From Leuctra nigra (taxonomy: Eukaryota; Arthropoda; Insecta; Plecoptera; Leuctridae): DNA of 64,000 bases. Below, piece after piece: positions 62,320 to 64,000 of this stretch. The notes under the pieces are model-generated. The model had not been told where the DNA came from, did not search any database, and saw nothing but the letters and a program-made list of their open reading frames with translations. A program made the translations under genes and the position numbers. The DNA is taken from positions 12,217,073 to 12,281,072 of the forward strand of contig OW203767.1 of assembly GCA_934045905.1 (NCBI GenBank), in the 5' to 3' direction. Position 1 is the stretch's first letter. The number at the start of each line of letters is the position of its first letter.

Positions 62320-62650
62320 AAAATGGCGATTGATGAATGCTGGATGATTTTTTTACAGATCATGATGACGATTATGATAGGGAATGGATAAGGATGGTTG
62401 TTGGGAAGAAGGCGGTAGTAGCTGAAAAGTAGGGAACCCTCCCAGCATTGCCTCTCGACCGAAAAAAAACAAGAAAAACCTCAACTTATACCCTATTCTA
62501 TAACTTTAAAATTCACGGTTCTGCTGGAATCCGATTCGGTGCTATGTTAGTCCATATGGCCGTGAATCGGATTCATGGTCGAAACGGGAAATTTAAAGTT
62601 ATAGAAAGGGCTCCAGGAAGGACGCAAGCGGGAATCAAACCTGGGTATCA
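62320..62650 (-). mobile_element. tRNA-derived SINE, copy 7, split by a foldback
   Basis: Family body (TTGTTGGGAAGAAGGCGG, CCCAGCATTGCCTCTCGACC) and head (AGGAAGGACGCAAGCGGGAA, then TCAAACCTGGG) are separated by the 62491-62610 insert. Confidence 0.6.
62491..62610. mobile_element. short foldback nested in a SINE
   Basis: CCCTATTCTATAACTTTAAA at the left and the near-inverse TTTAAAGTTATAGAAAGGG at the right. Inner GAATCCGATTCGG and CCGTGAATCGGATTC also pair. Confidence 0.7.
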
Positions 62651-62749
62651 GATCAACTATTGTCAATATCATTTTACAACTTTTCCTTAACCCAAAAATT
62701 GTAATTATAATAATGATTGTAATCATTATTATGATGATAATGATATAAT

Positions 62750-63300
62750 AATTGTTGAGCGAGCGAAGCGAGCGACTCCATTTGGCTCTTTTAGCACGGA
62801 CCTCTGTTTTTTTTTTTTTTTTTTTTTTGTATGCTAAAGGAAGCAATAGAAGTCGCACCGTTTCACCGATCGACCTGAAATTTTGCACACATGTAAAGAC
62901 AACCGTCTCTGTTTGCAGACCCAATTTTTTTTTGAAATCCATCCATTGGTTCATTGTTAAAATAAGTATCTCCTGATAGCCTAAAAAATGAAAATGGTCT
63001 TCGAGAAATGTGATCAAACTAATATTTAGCATGGTCAGTAAGACCAACAATGTCACTTATTTTACAAATTTTCAGCCGAATCTGTCAAGAAAGTATGCAC
63101 TTATTGACATTTTTAATAGCTGTCAGAAATGAAACATTGAAAATGAATGTATTTCCAATGCAACTGAATCTGATTTGCTTTAGGTACAAGAGTGTTTTGA
63201 TGGTATGTACACTTTTTTAGTGAAAAGCAGATATTTTTATGTTTATTGAGTTGATCAAATTTGAATAATTCAATTTGGATCATAGTTTCCAACAAATCAT
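62750..63300 (-). mobile_element. dispersed repeat, GCTCGCT-ended family, copy 4
   Basis: Left end GAGCGAGCGAAGCGAGCGAC, then a long T run (about 62808-62828). Interior TGCACTTATTGACATTTTTA and CTGAATCTGATTTGC are inverse of sequences in copies 1 and 3. Confidence 0.65.
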
Positions 63301-63630
63301 TTCGAGTTTTTAAGGACCTTGATTGTCTTTTCGTCAATTCGTAGTTCTGATGGCCGTGCCTCCCGTGTTTCTACTTGGCTGATTTTGCATCCAGGAGGGA
63401 TTAGAAACATAAGCTCACATTTCAATAATATCATTGAGTGGAGTTTGTTCTCTTCTAGCGTTCACACGTCATTCCAAATCTCTCCTGCATTTTGCTTCTT
63501 TTCGTTGATAATTTTGGCAATTTGGTGTACTTTGTGAAGGTATTAGTAAAATTGAATTGCTTTTAAAGCATAGATATTAGGTATCTACAGTTTTTGTCCA
63601 GGGGATTGATTATTTCAAATTATTTTCTTG

Positions 63631-63850
63631 GAAACGTTGGATTTATTCCGTTTCTGAGCTTCTGTCTAGCCTGACATTTCCTTGAAGGTTGCTATTTTTT
63701 TTTGAAAGTTTTGATTCATTCAGTTCAAAACATTACGTTGTCTTATTTTAATTGTGGAACGTTGGATTCATTCCGTTTCTAAACTAGGTAGTTACTATTT
63801 TACCTGATCCGTTTTTTTGTGTGGAACTTTGATTCCTTTCGCTTATTAGT
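63631..63850. repeat. short imperfect tandem repeat
   Basis: GGAAACGTTGGATTTATTCC at 63630 recurs as GGAACGTTGGATTCATTCCG at 63757 and, degenerate, as GGAACTTTGATTCCTTTCGC at 63822. Confidence 0.55.
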
Positions 63851-64000
63851 TGAAATGTGTTTACTTTATTTTCATATTTGCGAAGTTTTGTTCAAGATTC
63901 ATTTCGTAACATTACGACATTGAATACATTACGTCTTTGAGCACACATTTCGTGCATTTCAAACATTGATCACACAAATATTATTGTACTTTAATTAGGT

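Larger units (their letters stand above)
54820..64000. other. region upstream of Osiris gene D
   Basis: No convincing gene. Contains the foldback at 57808, a TTAA-flanked element at 60811, a SINE with a nested foldback at 62320 and a GCTCGCT-family copy. A slightly GC-richer, code-like patch at 57120-57330 is interrupted in all frames. The remainder is AT-rich. Confidence 0.55.

Overview
The window is AT-rich eukaryotic DNA with spliced genes, tRNA-derived SINEs, many foldback/MITE elements and mariner- and hAT-like relics. It is almost certainly an insect, because four genes belong to the insect-specific Osiris (DUF1676) family. A hemipteran-type genome would fit the repeat style, but I cannot name the species. 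All four genes lie on the minus strand and their coding exons are clearly more GC-rich than the surroundings. They form part of an Osiris cluster, whose products are secretory-pathway or membrane proteins expressed in cuticle-forming epithelia.

Layout from left to right, that is 3' to 5' in gene terms. Gene A (8471 to 457, three coding exons, a 6.3-kb second intron) ends in an unusual tandem array. The start of its last exon, together with its own 3' splice site, is repeated about six times in 153-bp (51-codon) steps (about 457-1393). Gene B (15206-13536) and gene C (32907-30220) each have two coding exons totalling exactly 780 nt. Gene D (54718-52598) has three coding exons and appears to lack the two-cysteine block usual in the family. 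In every gene the intron before the hydrophobic C-terminal exon is in phase 1, and that exon usually begins with Ala-Arg-Gly-Lys-Lys or similar. Genes B, C and D each have a TATA-like box 55-95 bp upstream of the start codon.

The long gaps (8.5-13.5, 15.3-30.2, 33-52.6 and 54.8-64 kb) show no further convincing genes. They hold dispersed repeats: a tRNA-derived SINE family (at least seven copies), a GTACACTC-ended MITE family, a 365-bp foldback family with a nested insertion carrying 8-bp target duplications, a mariner-derived foldback, a TTAA-flanked element, several large palindromes and a heptamer satellite. The most interesting signal is the duplicated splice-acceptor/exon array in gene A, which could allow one Osiris protein to be made with one, two or three copies of its hydrophobic segment. 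Next are the reduced gene D and a perfect histone-type 3' stem-loop at 45034-45049 with no histone gene beside it.
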